Source: Natrinema sp. CBA1119 | Lineage (GTDB): Archaea; Halobacteriota; Halobacteria; Halobacteriales; Natrialbaceae | Direction: 5' to 3' | Assembly: GCF_002572525.1 (NCBI RefSeq) | Contig: NZ_PDBS01000001.1 | Coordinates: forward strand, 3,596,001-3,660,000 | DNA length: 64,000 nt | Part shown: in pieces, positions 34,719-43,267 of the stretch | How the letters are laid out: each line of letters begins with the position of its first letter | Numbering within the stretch: position 1 is the stretch's first letter | Made by a program: the position numbers and the translations under genes | Notes under the pieces: model-generated | Seen by the model: the letters and a program-made list of their open reading frames with translations, nothing else | What the model was told of the DNA's origin: nothing | Database searches by the model: none

Positions 34719-35861
34719 ATGCTGTCGCTATCGGCGGAACAGGAGATGGTCGTATCGTCACTGGAAGAACTCGCCCAAAACGAATTTTCTGACGCTGCGT
34801 TCTCGTGGGACGGGGACATTCCGTTGGAGAACATCGAACTGCTCGCGGACCGCGGCTATCTCGGACTGAACATCTCCGAGGAGTACGGCGGCGGCGGCAT
34901 GGGCGAATTCGAGGCGATGCTCAGCATCGAAGCCGTCGGACAAGTCTGTCCGGATACGGCCGAATACCTCTACAACCAGCAGATGGTCGCCCCTCGCGGT
35001 ATCGAGATGTTCGGGAGCGACACCGTGAAAGACCGGTACCTCCCCGGCGTCACTGCGGGCGAAGACGCGATCGCGATCGCGATTTCCGAACCCGAAGCCG
35101 GATCGGACGTCGGTGCGATGAGTACCACGGTCGAAGAGGAGAACGGCGAACTCGTCCTGAACGGCGAAAAAGTATGGGTAAGTAACATCCCGCACGCGTC
35201 TGCCTGCGTCGTCTGGGCGAGGTTCCCGGACGGACTCGGCTCGGTCATCATCGACCTCGATGACAACGAGGACAGCGTCGAGATCGAGCAACACTACACG
35301 AACATGGCGAACCACACCCAGACGCAGTTCCGCATGCACGACATCGTCGTTCCAGAAACGCACGTCCTGACTCGAGGGAAGGACGGGTTCAAACAGCAAC
35401 TCCAGGCGCTGAACTGGGAGCGTCTCGGAAGCGCGACGCTCTCGAACGCCATCGGCCGGTGTGCCCTCGACAAGGCGCTGGAGTACGGCCAACAGCGCGA
35501 ACAGTTCGATCAGCCGATCGCTGATTTTCAGGGCATCGAGTGGAAGCTCGCCGATATGGTCAAGGAACTCGAGGCGTCGCGCTCGCTCACGTACCGGGCG
35601 GCGCTCAACGCGGAAGAGCAAGGCCGGATCCCCGATCGGATGGACGCGTCGCTGGCGAAGCTCTACTCCGGGGAAATGGTCGAAACGGTGGTCAGCGAAT
35701 CGCTGCAGGTCCACGGTGCAAACGGCTATCAGCAGGGACACGCGTTGGAGTACCTCCACCGACTCGCGCGAGGTCGCCGGCTCGCGGCGGGGACCGACGA
35801 AATCCAGAAGAATCAGATCGCGGCGGCCCTCAAACGGGACGGCCTCCCCTCGCTCACGTAA
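34719..35861 (+). CDS. acyl-CoA dehydrogenase
   Basis: A 380-aa acyl-CoA dehydrogenase from ATG 34719 (MLSLSAEQEMVVSSLEELAQ); the frame is open 8 codons further. Blocks are ISEEYGGGGMGEFEAML, ISEPEAGSDVGAMSTTVEEE, NGEKVWVSNIPHAS, QVHGANGYQQGHALEYLHRL and LAAGTDEIQKNQIAAAL. The Glu of TDEI (E361) is the catalytic base. The HGANGYQQGHALEYLHR segment departs from the usual HGGxGYxxxxxxERxxRD, so it is a divergent member. It stands alone with its own promoter and is convergent with the MFS gene ending at 36234. Confidence 0.92.
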   Translation: MLSLSAEQEMVVSSLEELAQNEFSDAAFSWDGDIPLENIELLADRGYLGLNISEEYGGGGMGEFEAMLSIEAVGQVCPDTAEYLYNQQMVAPRGIEMFGSDTVKDRYLPGVTAGEDAIAIAISEPEAGSDVGAMSTTVEEENGELVLNGEKVWVSNIPHASACVVWARFPDGLGSVIIDLDDNEDSVEIEQHYTNMANHTQTQFRMHDIVVPETHVLTRGKDGFKQQLQALNWERLGSATLSNAIGRCALDKALEYGQQREQFDQPIADFQGIEWKLADMVKELEASRSLTYRAALNAEEQGRIPDRMDASLAKLYSGEMVETVVSESLQVHGANGYQQGHALEYLHRLARGRRLAAGTDEIQKNQIAAALKRDGLPSLT

Positions 35862-36233
35862 CTCCCCTCGCGGAGACGCTGCTCCCTCGTCGATCGAGGC
35901 CAGACGTGTCTTCCCGGTCGGCGTTGGCCGCCGCATCGAAGTTTCCTTCTTGACCACCGACGAACGCCCGTATTACCACGAGACGTTTTACTTCGATCGA
36001 CCGTTCCAGCAGCCGTCGATACCTCAAGCCCGGCCCGGTTCGGACTCGTCCGACGCTGGGCAGGAAACCGGTAGTCGTTCGAATCTCGAACCGCGTCGGT
36101 CGAAGCGTTTCGAACAGTGTCGATCGAGGCGTTTTGAAACGCTCTCGAGTCGGCTTCCGCAAGACGGTTTCGGATGGCAGAGCAGAACCGCCAGACAGGA
36201 GAGGTCCCCCTCCGTGACGGACGGGGGTATCGA
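35862..36233. terminator. convergent intergenic region with short hairpins
   Basis: The 372 bases lie between convergent gene ends. Around 36100-36150 are related short palindromic segments, gaagcgtttcgaac and ggcgttttgaaacgct; the latter holds GCGTTT-TG-AAACGC. They may terminate one or both transcripts. No ORF here looks real. Confidence 0.3.
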
Positions 36234-37505
36234 TCAATCGGAATCGACGAGCCCGGACTGGTGTGGAAGGGGTGACGCCGTACGGGCGACGACGAGACAG
36301 GCGATACCGACGAGGCCGCCGACGACGCCGATGCCGCCGACCATGAGCTGTAACGACTCCGTCTGGGGAACCGACCCGTCGAGGAACTCGATCCCGAACC
36401 CGACGACGATCGGCGCTGTGGTCGCCGAAAGCCGACCCGCCGATTCGAATACGCTCACGAGGCCACCCCTGAGTTCCGTGGGTGCAAATCCGGTCGCGAC
36501 GCTTCGGAGGAGGGATAGCGACATGCCGAACCCGACCCCGAGTGCCAACGCGCCGACGGTCGCCAGGGCGACCGTCGGGACGAACGCGACGATCACGAGG
36601 CCGACCGCCATGAGCGATATCGCGGTCGCAAGGGGGAGGATTCGTCCGGCGAACGACGAGCCGAATCGTCCGGCTTGCGTCGCCGCGACGGCGTAGGTGG
36701 CGCTGGCCAACGCGACCAGAATACCGGCCTGCCCCGCCGTGCCGCCCATCGATCTCACGACTAACAGCGACACGTACGTCATGAACGTGATATACAGGAG
36801 TATCGGTATCATGCGGAACACGAGAACCGAGGCGACGCGCGGTCGGAGCAGGACGGCAGTCAGTTCGCGAACGTAGGTCCCACGGTCGGCTCGATCAACC
36901 GCTGACGCGGTCTCCCGAGACGGTGTCGTCGGTTCGGTAAACCACAGCGCGAGAACGATCGAGATCGGGATACCGATCGCGTACAGCAACAGGGGGTACT
37001 GCCACGCGACGCCGACCAGTACACCGCCGATCAGCGGGAAGAACCCCTGTGTCAGGCCGGATACCGAAAATCGCAATCCCTGTCCCGTCGCTTCGGCACG
37101 ACCGGTATAGAGGTCGCCGATACTCGTGATGATAACCGGCGTCACCGCGGCGAAGCTGACGCCCTGACAGAACCGAAGGAACAGGACGACGCGAAAGCTC
37201 GTCGTTACCGCGAGTGCGGTTCCGGCGACCGAAAAAACGAACAATCCGACGACGAGGAACGGCTTCCGCCCGTATCTGTCGGCCAGAACACCGACCACCG
37301 GAATCATCAGGATGCTCGGGGCGGTGAACACGGTCATCAGCAATCCGATGGTCGCGTCCGTCGCGCCGTAGGGGTGCTGGAGGGACTCGAGAAGCGGAGA
37401 GATAAGTGCCGTTCCGAGTGGCGCAACGAGGTTCGCCAGCAACAGAAGCTGAAAATTCGTGTCGCGTAAAACCGCCGCTTTCTCTCCGAAGAGCGACTGT
37501 ATCAT
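36234..37505 (-). CDS. MFS transporter
   Basis: A 423-aa carrier from the ATG at 37505 (MIQSLFGEKAAVLRDTNFQL). The frame extends to 37631 but the family N-terminus matches the 37505 start, and a TTTTTGAG element lies about 33 bases upstream. The loop 2-3 signature is VVGVLADRYGRKPFLVVGLF, and the topology is about 12 TM (APLGTALISPLLESL, VIITSIGDLYTGRAEATGQG). It belongs to the drug/metabolite-efflux-like MFS set by general sequence; the substrate is unknown. It is co-directional with and downstream of the LLM gene at 37748. Confidence 0.9.
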   Translation of the reverse strand: MIQSLFGEKAAVLRDTNFQLLLLANLVAPLGTALISPLLESLQHPYGATDATIGLLMTVFTAPSILMIPVVGVLADRYGRKPFLVVGLFVFSVAGTALAVTTSFRVVLFLRFCQGVSFAAVTPVIITSIGDLYTGRAEATGQGLRFSVSGLTQGFFPLIGGVLVGVAWQYPLLLYAIGIPISIVLALWFTEPTTPSRETASAVDRADRGTYVRELTAVLLRPRVASVLVFRMIPILLYITFMTYVSLLVVRSMGGTAGQAGILVALASATYAVAATQAGRFGSSFAGRILPLATAISLMAVGLVIVAFVPTVALATVGALALGVGFGMSLSLLRSVATGFAPTELRGGLVSVFESAGRLSATTAPIVVGFGIEFLDGSVPQTESLQLMVGGIGVVGGLVGIACLVVARTASPLPHQSGLVDSD

Positions 37506-37747
37506 CGGCACGTCGCCGAGTTTCTCGGCGAGGCTCAAAAAGATTCCCTCACCGACGCCGTCTGAAATCGTGTCGATCGCAGGGCGGGAGGACGATCGCA
37601 TACGATGTCCTCGGTGCCCATGCTTCGGCACAGTTTCAGCGCCGCCGGGCGCTCGACGCCCCCTCCGAACGGCGCGGCCAAGAGCCCGGCCTCCAGGAGA
37701 ATCAGTTCTCGGAGGACGTGTTGGAAATAGTAGCCGTTCGTCCCGCC

Positions 37748-38713
37748 CTACAATAGTTCTCGAAACCGACGGAGTTGCGCGTGCTGATCCGTCGTCGCGA
37801 ACCGCGTGACAAACGTCTCGACGCCCGCGTCGGCATACCGTTCGAGATGCTCGGCGACGACCGACGGCGGGCCGAACGCGCCCCGACGCTCGAGTTGCTC
37901 GTCAGACATCTGCCCCCATTCGGGATAGTACGCTGCGATGAAGTCGCGAGCCTGATCGAGGGCCGCCTCGCGCGTCTCGTCGATGACGATGTCCTGATAG
38001 TACGCCGCGCCGAACGCCGACGGATTGCGGCCGGCGTCGTCGACGATCTCTCGAGCGCGGTCGATTCCGCCGGCGTACATCTCCGGTGACTTCGAAATCG
38101 GCAGCCAGCCGTCGCCGTGGTCCGCGATCCGCCGACGGATCTGTTTCGGATATCCGTCGCGCGGGTCGAACGTCGCCGATGCGACGTAGATGGGAAGATC
38201 CCCGGTCGGCCGTAATCCGATATCGGCGTCCTCGAGCGTGACGAAGTCGCCGTCGTACGTGTCTATCGCCCCGTCCCACAGCCCGCGAATCACGTCGAGG
38301 GTCTCGTCGAGCACGCGGCCGCGTCGGTCGAACGGGACGCCGAGTTGTTCGTGTTCGGTCGCGACCGACGCACCGCTTCCGACGCCGACCCCGAGCGACA
38401 GACGGCCGCCAGAGAGCAAATCGACCGTCGCGGCCTGCTGGGCGACGGCGACCGGACGCCGGAGATGCGGGAGGTGGATCGCAGTCCCCAGTTCGATCGC
38501 GTCCGTCTCGGCCGCCACGGCCGCGAGCGTCGACAGCGGATCGAGGCGCGGTTTCGCGAGGACGCTGTCGCCTGCCCAGACCGATTCGAACCCCATCGAC
38601 TCGGCCGCTCGAGCGAGCGTCGAACACGACCGCGTGCGTGCGAGCTGGTCCTGTGCCCCATCGGAATCGAGTACGATACCCCGCGTCGGAAGGACGTATC
38701 CATGATCGACCAT
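37748..38713 (-). CDS. LLM-class F420-dependent oxidoreductase
   Basis: A 321-aa luciferase-like TIM-barrel enzyme: MVDHGYVLPTRGIVLDSDGA, then ARAAESMGFESVWAGDSVLA, AIELGTAIHLPHLRRPVAVA and LLSGGRLSLGVGVGSGASVA. The C-terminal half has GPPSVVAEHLERYADAGVET. The GVGVGSG phosphate-binding loop and SVWAGDS are typical of F420-dependent archaeal and actinobacterial members. It is about 20% shorter in its insertion segments than the paralogue at 30918 and not a close relative. It is the last catabolic-type gene before the mobile-element junction. Confidence 0.9.
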   Translation of the reverse strand: MVDHGYVLPTRGIVLDSDGAQDQLARTRSCSTLARAAESMGFESVWAGDSVLAKPRLDPLSTLAAVAAETDAIELGTAIHLPHLRRPVAVAQQAATVDLLSGGRLSLGVGVGSGASVATEHEQLGVPFDRRGRVLDETLDVIRGLWDGAIDTYDGDFVTLEDADIGLRPTGDLPIYVASATFDPRDGYPKQIRRRIADHGDGWLPISKSPEMYAGGIDRAREIVDDAGRNPSAFGAAYYQDIVIDETREAALDQARDFIAAYYPEWGQMSDEQLERRGAFGPPSVVAEHLERYADAGVETFVTRFATTDQHAQLRRFRELL

Positions 38714-39410
38714 ACAGTCCGTCTCTCGAGTTCCTCCTTAACAGCTCCGTCGGTCGGATATACTTCTCGACGGTAATTTCCGAACGGCCCAGTTTTCGAT
38801 ACCATTCTGTAGGAAGGAACGTTGAAATACACTCATCAGATGAGGGTATATATGCCAATATTTCTCGAATATAGATACATATGCCCAAGTTATCGGGGAA
38901 AAGAAGCTAGTTATCTATTCAAACGAGTGTGGAATAGATTGCCAAGGGTGAAAAGATTCGTTCGAGATTATCGAACGCAATTATCGACGCACGAGCGGAA
39001 CGACAGGAACGATCACTACTCGGTGACTCCTCGAGCCGTCAGTCGCGACGGCAATACAATGACTGAATTCACGGTGGCTCGCGTGGTATCGATCGGCAAC
39101 GATAGCCGTTCGACGCATTCCTCGGAACGGAAAGACGGATGGGAGCGGAGCCGCGCACCGAGGGTCGCCAGCCCAGGGATAGATCGGTGAGTTTCGTCCC
39201 GCGGAACGAACCGTGACAGAGCCCGCTACCGACGGCGTGGTTTACAACAGTACGACTGGAAAGCAGGTGCTGCACGAACGTGACGAGAGTCGTCAAAATG
39301 GAGACGGTCTTCCCCGCGATACACCATGAACGACCAAAGATAACACGCCAGGGTTCGGGCGATCGCGGGAGCTATCGGAGGGCGAAGCCGGAACGAGTGA
39401 TGCGATCGAA
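38714..39410. other. gene-poor, partly AT-rich stretch before the mobile-element cluster
   Basis: The 697 bases hold no ORF with recognisable family features. From about 38,780 to 38,990 the composition is clearly more AT-rich than the surroundings, with TATA-like runs (gggtatatatgcc at about 38845). Two short inverted repeats stand out: ctcatcagatgag at 38832-38844, and cgttcga-gatta-tcgaacg at 38959-38977. The AT-rich part may be an acquired fragment or a complex promoter. Confidence 0.5.
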
Positions 39411-39496
39411 CTATAGTAGCCACTGAAACGATTCACATACTGATCGTACAGCTGTCGTTCTATCAGGTGTTCAATGACGTTCAGTGGCTACTATAG
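39411..39496. mobile_element. 86-bp MITE-like element with ~19-bp terminal inverted repeats
   Basis: The left end ctatagtagccactgaaacg (39411-39430) and right end cgttcagtggctactatag (39478-39496) are inverted copies differing by one extra A. The core between is 47 bases with no gene. The outer CTATAGTAGCC matches the ends of the IS630-type element at 39957-41006, suggesting mobilisation by a related transposase. Confidence 0.75.
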
Positions 39497-39509
39497 GGGT
39501 GGAGCGGTA

Positions 39510-39821
39510 ATGAGTGATGCTCTCGAGAACGAATACCAGTGCACGTGCAAAATCGGCGGCGCCATCGGTCGGTACAATCTCGACGGACTAAACGGAGAAC
39601 TCCAGCACCGACGCGACATGGCGGACGCGAGTCTTCTGACGCTCGCGGAGTGTCTCAACGAGCGGATCCTCGAGACGGCGCTCGCCGAGGCAGAGACTGA
39701 TCTAACGGACGGCGCGTACGGGGCAGTTAGCGCCGACGCCCTCTCAGCGGTGTATGAAACGCTGACGAGCGACACAGCGCCGACCGATCGCGAAGCGCGA
39801 GTCCGAAAACGCTTCGAATAG
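39510..39821 (+). pseudogene. RdfA-like protein, apparently C-terminally truncated
   Basis: A 103-aa ORF (MSDALENEYQCTCKIGGAIG) with the haloarchaeal rod-determining-factor-like pattern: CKIGxxIxxYNLDGLNGEL, SLLTLAECLNERILETAL, then an acidic TLTSDTAPTDREARVRKRFE end. From memory, family members continue with about 40-60 more residues (a DVDxxxxDFVSHQTV-like segment) that are absent here, so this is probably a truncated copy next to mobile elements. It starts 13 bases after the MITE-like element. RdfA proteins influence cell shape in Haloferax; function here is doubtful. Assignment is by remembered pattern, so moderate confidence. Confidence 0.5.
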
Positions 39822-39956
39822 AACCTACTGCTCCGGCGGTGACGGCTCCCCGGACCGAGACGCAGTGTGGGCGAAACGCGACCCGGAGCACCGTCTGACG
39901 CAGTACTCTCGGTGCCGTCTATCCGCTGAATGACTCGTAACGCTACGACGCGCCGT

Positions 39957-41006
39957 CTATAGTATCCGTTAGAAATAATTGCTCACTCATGAACTAGGAT
40001 TGTGTAAGCGCGGTGTAGTCGCTGTTAGTAACTCGCTGGGGGTGTCAGAACTGATCCTGAGAGGAGGTGCAGCCGTCGTCACCACACCTGACTGAATTCG
40101 ATTCCGGCGAATACGCCGGAAACGTGGCGAATGCAGAGTCGTCACGGTTCTCGAGGACAGTGACGACCGATGCCAGGACGGACGGCGCTCCCTCCGGAAC
40201 GACAATCGAGTTATCTATATACCATTGTATAATTCGAAACTGGCATTCTTTGAGTAATGATCAGTAACGTACATCTCGGATCGAGAGGAAAAGTGAGTAC
40301 TGTCCTCGGTGGTCGCGCCCGAGAGAGGCATCCAGCCGCGTTGCCCGGATAATTCGACAGACGGCCGCGACCCGCACGGAAACAACGTGGCACGCGGCTC
40401 GACGTGGACGGATCTCTCGGTTTGATCGAGAGAGCCTACTGTGGCGTCCATTTCCTGCCGCTTTTTTTTTGGGTTCCGCACGAAACGGTTCTCGCTCGTC
40501 AGCATCAGATTCAGCGGCTGTCAGGCGAGATTTTTGATAACTCAATCCCGCTTCTCGAGTAGCTGCCGACAACTCGGGATCGAGTATTCGACGGCATAGC
40601 TCTCGTCAAGATATTGCTGGACGAGCACCGGCGTCCACGTCGTCGCATCGAACCGACCGCCTCGGGTGATTCGTGAACAGCTTCCTCGAATTCGTTTCAC
40701 TCTTTTTCTGATGGCTTTCGTTTTCTCCCAGATCATTGAGTATTGGTTACTGTCTGCTCGAGCGACTCGTCGGTGTCGAGTCGTTTGAGCCAGCTGTAGA
40801 TCGGCCGTCGTTGAACGTCGTACCACTCGGCTAGCTCGGTCTGCGTGAAGCCATTTTGGACGCTATTGCCGCTAATAGCCGTTGTGTCGGTTTCTTTTGT
40901 TTCATGTTGTCGAGATATCTTGCAATTACCCGACAGAAATCTCGTCGAGAGGGTCCACTGTGTTCAGTACCAACTTTTGAGTAGAAAGTTCTAACGGCTA
41001 CTATGA
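39957..41006 (-). mobile_element. decayed IS630-family insertion sequence, full length
   Basis: Terminal inverted repeats are CTATAGTATCCGTTAGAA at 39957-39974 and, inverted, TCATAGTAGCCGTTAGAA from 40989-41006 (15 of 18 identical). The ~1.05-kb size fits IS630. Between them lies a full-length transposase homology on the minus strand broken by stops and frameshifts. It begins at 39957, 460 bases after the MITE-like element, and abuts the IS6-type element at 41007. Confidence 0.85.
39969..40958 (-). pseudogene. IS630-family transposase, multiply frameshifted
   Basis: Homology can be followed across all three frames. GTG 40958 opens DPLDEISVG-stop, then KQKKPTQRLLAAIA. Next come NGFTQTELAEWYDVQRRPIY and SWLKRLDTDESLEQTVTN, then DATTWTPVLVQQYLDESYAV and EYSIPSCRQLL. 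GLSYQKSRLTAAESDADERE follows, then DATVGSLDQTERSVHVEPRA and PSVELSGQRGW. The DDE C-terminus appears as IVVPEGAPSVLASVV, FPAYSPESNSV and a final VSNYF-stop at 39969. At least three stops and several frame changes rule out expression. The second Asp and the final Glu regions are also altered (GAPSVL, PESNSV). Confidence 0.88.
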
Positions 41007-41688
41007 GGCCGTGTTCAGTTTCGTTGATTCCCTACGTACGCGTAGCGCTGGAGCCACGTTTCGGCGGTATTCGGTTCGGCGTTTCTGAAGGAATTTTCGA
41101 ACTGGTAGGTCCGCTGTTTTACTTCTTGAGAGAGATGTTCGACGGCGTTCCGATCTCCGTGTGTCTCGTGACGAAATCGGAGGACGTGTCAGTGGAGTTG
41201 AACTTTCAGCCACGGTCCAAAATCGACGAGAAACACGGCGTCGTCGACGTCGTGTTTCTCGGTGAGTTCAGAGAGAAAGATCCAGGTGACACCTTCGTTT
41301 CGCGTCGGAAACAGCCTGGCATGGAGAAATTTGTTCGCTTCGAGATCGACAGCAGCGTACAGCCAGTAGCGCTGATCGTCGAGATGGATCGGGGTTTCGT
41401 CGAGCGCGATGTGATCCGGCTGGGTACCGTCTGTCGGCTGTACGTCGACCTTTTGGACCCAATTGTGTACAGTCGAGCGCGCCCGTTCGGCACCGAAACA
41501 CTCTAAGATAGAGATTGTTTCTAAAAGTGATGATTCGCACAACTGGAGCTGGATACTGAGTTCCATGAGTTCGCGCTCCACAAAATCTAACGCGATCCCG
41601 ATGCTAGATCCGTCGAGGCGGTCGAATTCTGGCATAGCACAACGAATTTTACCGCCTCACTCCTTCGCACTCTACTCTGAACAGCGCC
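41007..41688 (-). mobile_element. IS6-family insertion sequence
   Basis: Ends GGCCGTGTTCAG (41007-41018) and the inverted GGCGCTGTTCAG (from 41677-41688) agree in 10 of 12 bases. The 682-bp length matches haloarchaeal IS6-type elements. I see no matching 8-bp target duplication in the flanks (tactatga versus agatgaga), and its left end coincides with the right end of the IS630 relic. Confidence 0.75.
41015..41635 (-). pseudogene. IS6-family transposase with one in-frame stop
   Basis: A 206-codon frame, MPEFDRLDGSSIGIALDFVE to WLQRYAYVGNQRN, uninterrupted except for TGA at 41189-41191 (codon 149). The DDE residues are visible: HIALDETPIHLDD (first Asp), VFLVDFGPWLK (second Asp; normally VDGAPW) and, after the stop, HGDRNAVEHLSQEVKQRT (Glu). 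STVHNWVQKVDVQPTDG and YWLYAAVDLEANKFLHAR are diagnostic IS6 blocks. A single nonsense change suggests a recent loss of activity, or inactivation balanced by trans-acting copies elsewhere. Confidence 0.88.
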
Positions 41689-41765
41689 AGATGAGAGCGA
41701 CCGCTGTCGGCCATCGATCGCAGAGAAAATTCGGGGTTGACTGGCTCGTCTTCGAATCGACTGCC

Positions 41766-42368
41766 CTACTCGAAGTGGCCGAGGCAGGTCTGGTACTCCT
41801 CTTCGGCCTTCTCCCAGTTGACGACGTCGAAGAAGGCGTCGATGAAGTCTCCGCGGTCCGGTCCGTAGTCGTAGTAGTAGGAGTGTTCCCAGACGTCCAG
41901 CGCGAGGATGGGGTGAGAGCCCCAGAGTGCGCCCTGGTCGTGCTTGTCGACCGCGACGTTGCGAAGCTGCTTGGAAACCGGGTCGTACACGAGCAGTGCC
42001 CAGCCACCGGCTGCGCCGGCAGCTGCCTCGAACTCGCCCTTCCAGCCCTCGTAGGAGCCGAAGTCCTCCTCGATGCGGTCGGCGAGGTCGCCCTCCGGCT
42101 CCCCGCCGCCGTTGGGGGACATGTTCTCCCAGAACAGCGTGTGGAGATAGTGTCCACAGCCGTTGTGGGTGACGTTCTTGAGGGCTCCGGGCGTGGAGCC
42201 GAAGTCGCCCTCCTCGCGGTTTTCCGCGAGGGTTTCCTCGGCGGAGTTCAGTCCGTTAACGTAGCCCTGGTGGTGGGTATCGTGATGCCAGGTCAGTACC
42301 TGTTCGGACAGTGCCGGTTCGAGCGCGTCGTAATCGTACGGAAGCGGTGGAAGTTCGTGATCAGCCAT
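41766..42368 (-). CDS. sod: superoxide dismutase (Mn/Fe family)
   Basis: A 200-aa enzyme converting superoxide to peroxide and oxygen, from the ATG at 42368 (MADHELPPLPYDYDALEPAL). Metal ligands are H28 in LTWHHDTHHQGYV, the His of CGHYLHTLFWENM, and Asp and His of ALDVWEHSYYYDYG. The NMSPNGGGEPEGDLADRI segment and SYYYDYG suggest the Mn type usual in haloarchaea. It is the first core gene after the mobile elements; the IS6 element ends 78 bases beyond its stop. Confidence 0.97.
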   Translation of the reverse strand: MADHELPPLPYDYDALEPALSEQVLTWHHDTHHQGYVNGLNSAEETLAENREEGDFGSTPGALKNVTHNGCGHYLHTLFWENMSPNGGGEPEGDLADRIEEDFGSYEGWKGEFEAAAGAAGGWALLVYDPVSKQLRNVAVDKHDQGALWGSHPILALDVWEHSYYYDYGPDRGDFIDAFFDVVNWEKAEEEYQTCLGHFE

Positions 42369-42584
42369 AGTATGCACCTCACGTTCTGTATCGGTATCTC
42401 GCCTGTTAAGTTTTGAGGAGTGAGACGATATCACACCTCATCGCTCGACGACCTTCTCGTCGTGCGATTTACCGACACCTCAGTCGATTCACAACGAATG
42501 GGGTATTAAAACTTTCAGCGATCGGCGGCTGCCCACTCCCCCAGCGGTCGTTCGTGGCTGCCGGCCGGTTCGGTATCCCCGGGA

Positions 42585-43004
42585 CTACGCCGTTTCCTTG
42601 TGCTGTGCGTGCTCGAGCCACTCCTCGACCGACGGCTGGCTCCAGTATCGAACCGTCTCGCTCCGTGGATCGTGTTCGAGGATTCCCGCGTCCTCGAGTT
42701 TCGGAAGGTGGATGTGCTGGAGTTCCATTCGCACGCTCGCTCGTTGGTCCGCCGAGCCGTCCCCCGGATCGTGACCGGATACCGCCTCCGTCTTGGCCGT
42801 CGTCTCCTCGTCGGCGCCGGTTGACCGTTCGAGGGCGATAACGTTTTTCGTGAGGTTTTCGATCGTTGCGACGCCGTCGGGCTGATCGTTCAGATAGTAC
42901 AGTGCGTATCGCCGTCGGCTGTCGGAGAGGAGATCGAAAACGAGATCTAGCGACGGTGTCGCGTCCGGCGCCAACGCTGTCGCCTCTCCCTCCGTTTCAC
43001 GCAT
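42585..43004 (-). CDS. haloarchaeal winged-helix (DUF7344-type) regulator
   Basis: A 139-aa protein with LDLVFDLLSDSRRRYALYYL, a degraded linker, then LPKLEDAGILEHDPRSETVR. This is the ArsR-like winged-helix layout of small haloarchaeal regulators (helix, recognition helix, wing). The middle, GADEETTAKTEAVSGHDPGD, is an acidic low-complexity insert. No metal site is visible. It is co-directional with sod (216-base gap). Its 263-base upstream region is AT-rich and probably holds its promoter. The target is unknown. Confidence 0.8.
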   Translation of the reverse strand: MRETEGEATALAPDATPSLDLVFDLLSDSRRRYALYYLNDQPDGVATIENLTKNVIALERSTGADEETTAKTEAVSGHDPGDGSADQRASVRMELQHIHLPKLEDAGILEHDPRSETVRYWSQPSVEEWLEHAQHKETA

Positions 43005-43267
43005 CCACGAACCACCTACCGTGTGTTACCATTCGAAACCACCACGGGCCTCTACTGCAGCCGACACATTAGATGTTACGTCTACCTAGAAAAATAGATG
43101 TTTAAAATGTGTTATTATTCTGTAATAGTATAATAGAAATAAGAAGGGAACGCGATCTACTGACAAACGTCTCGACCGTCGCCGAACAGTGATTGTCGAC
43201 GAGCAGTCGGAACGCGTTCAATTGAGCGGACCACCACGGTCGGGACTCGTCGGCCGATCGAGACCGG

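Noticed and set aside
42413-42841. Plus-strand 142-aa ORF between sod and the wHTH gene
   Set aside because: Arg/Ser/Pro-rich shadow overlapping the supported wHTH gene on the other strand.
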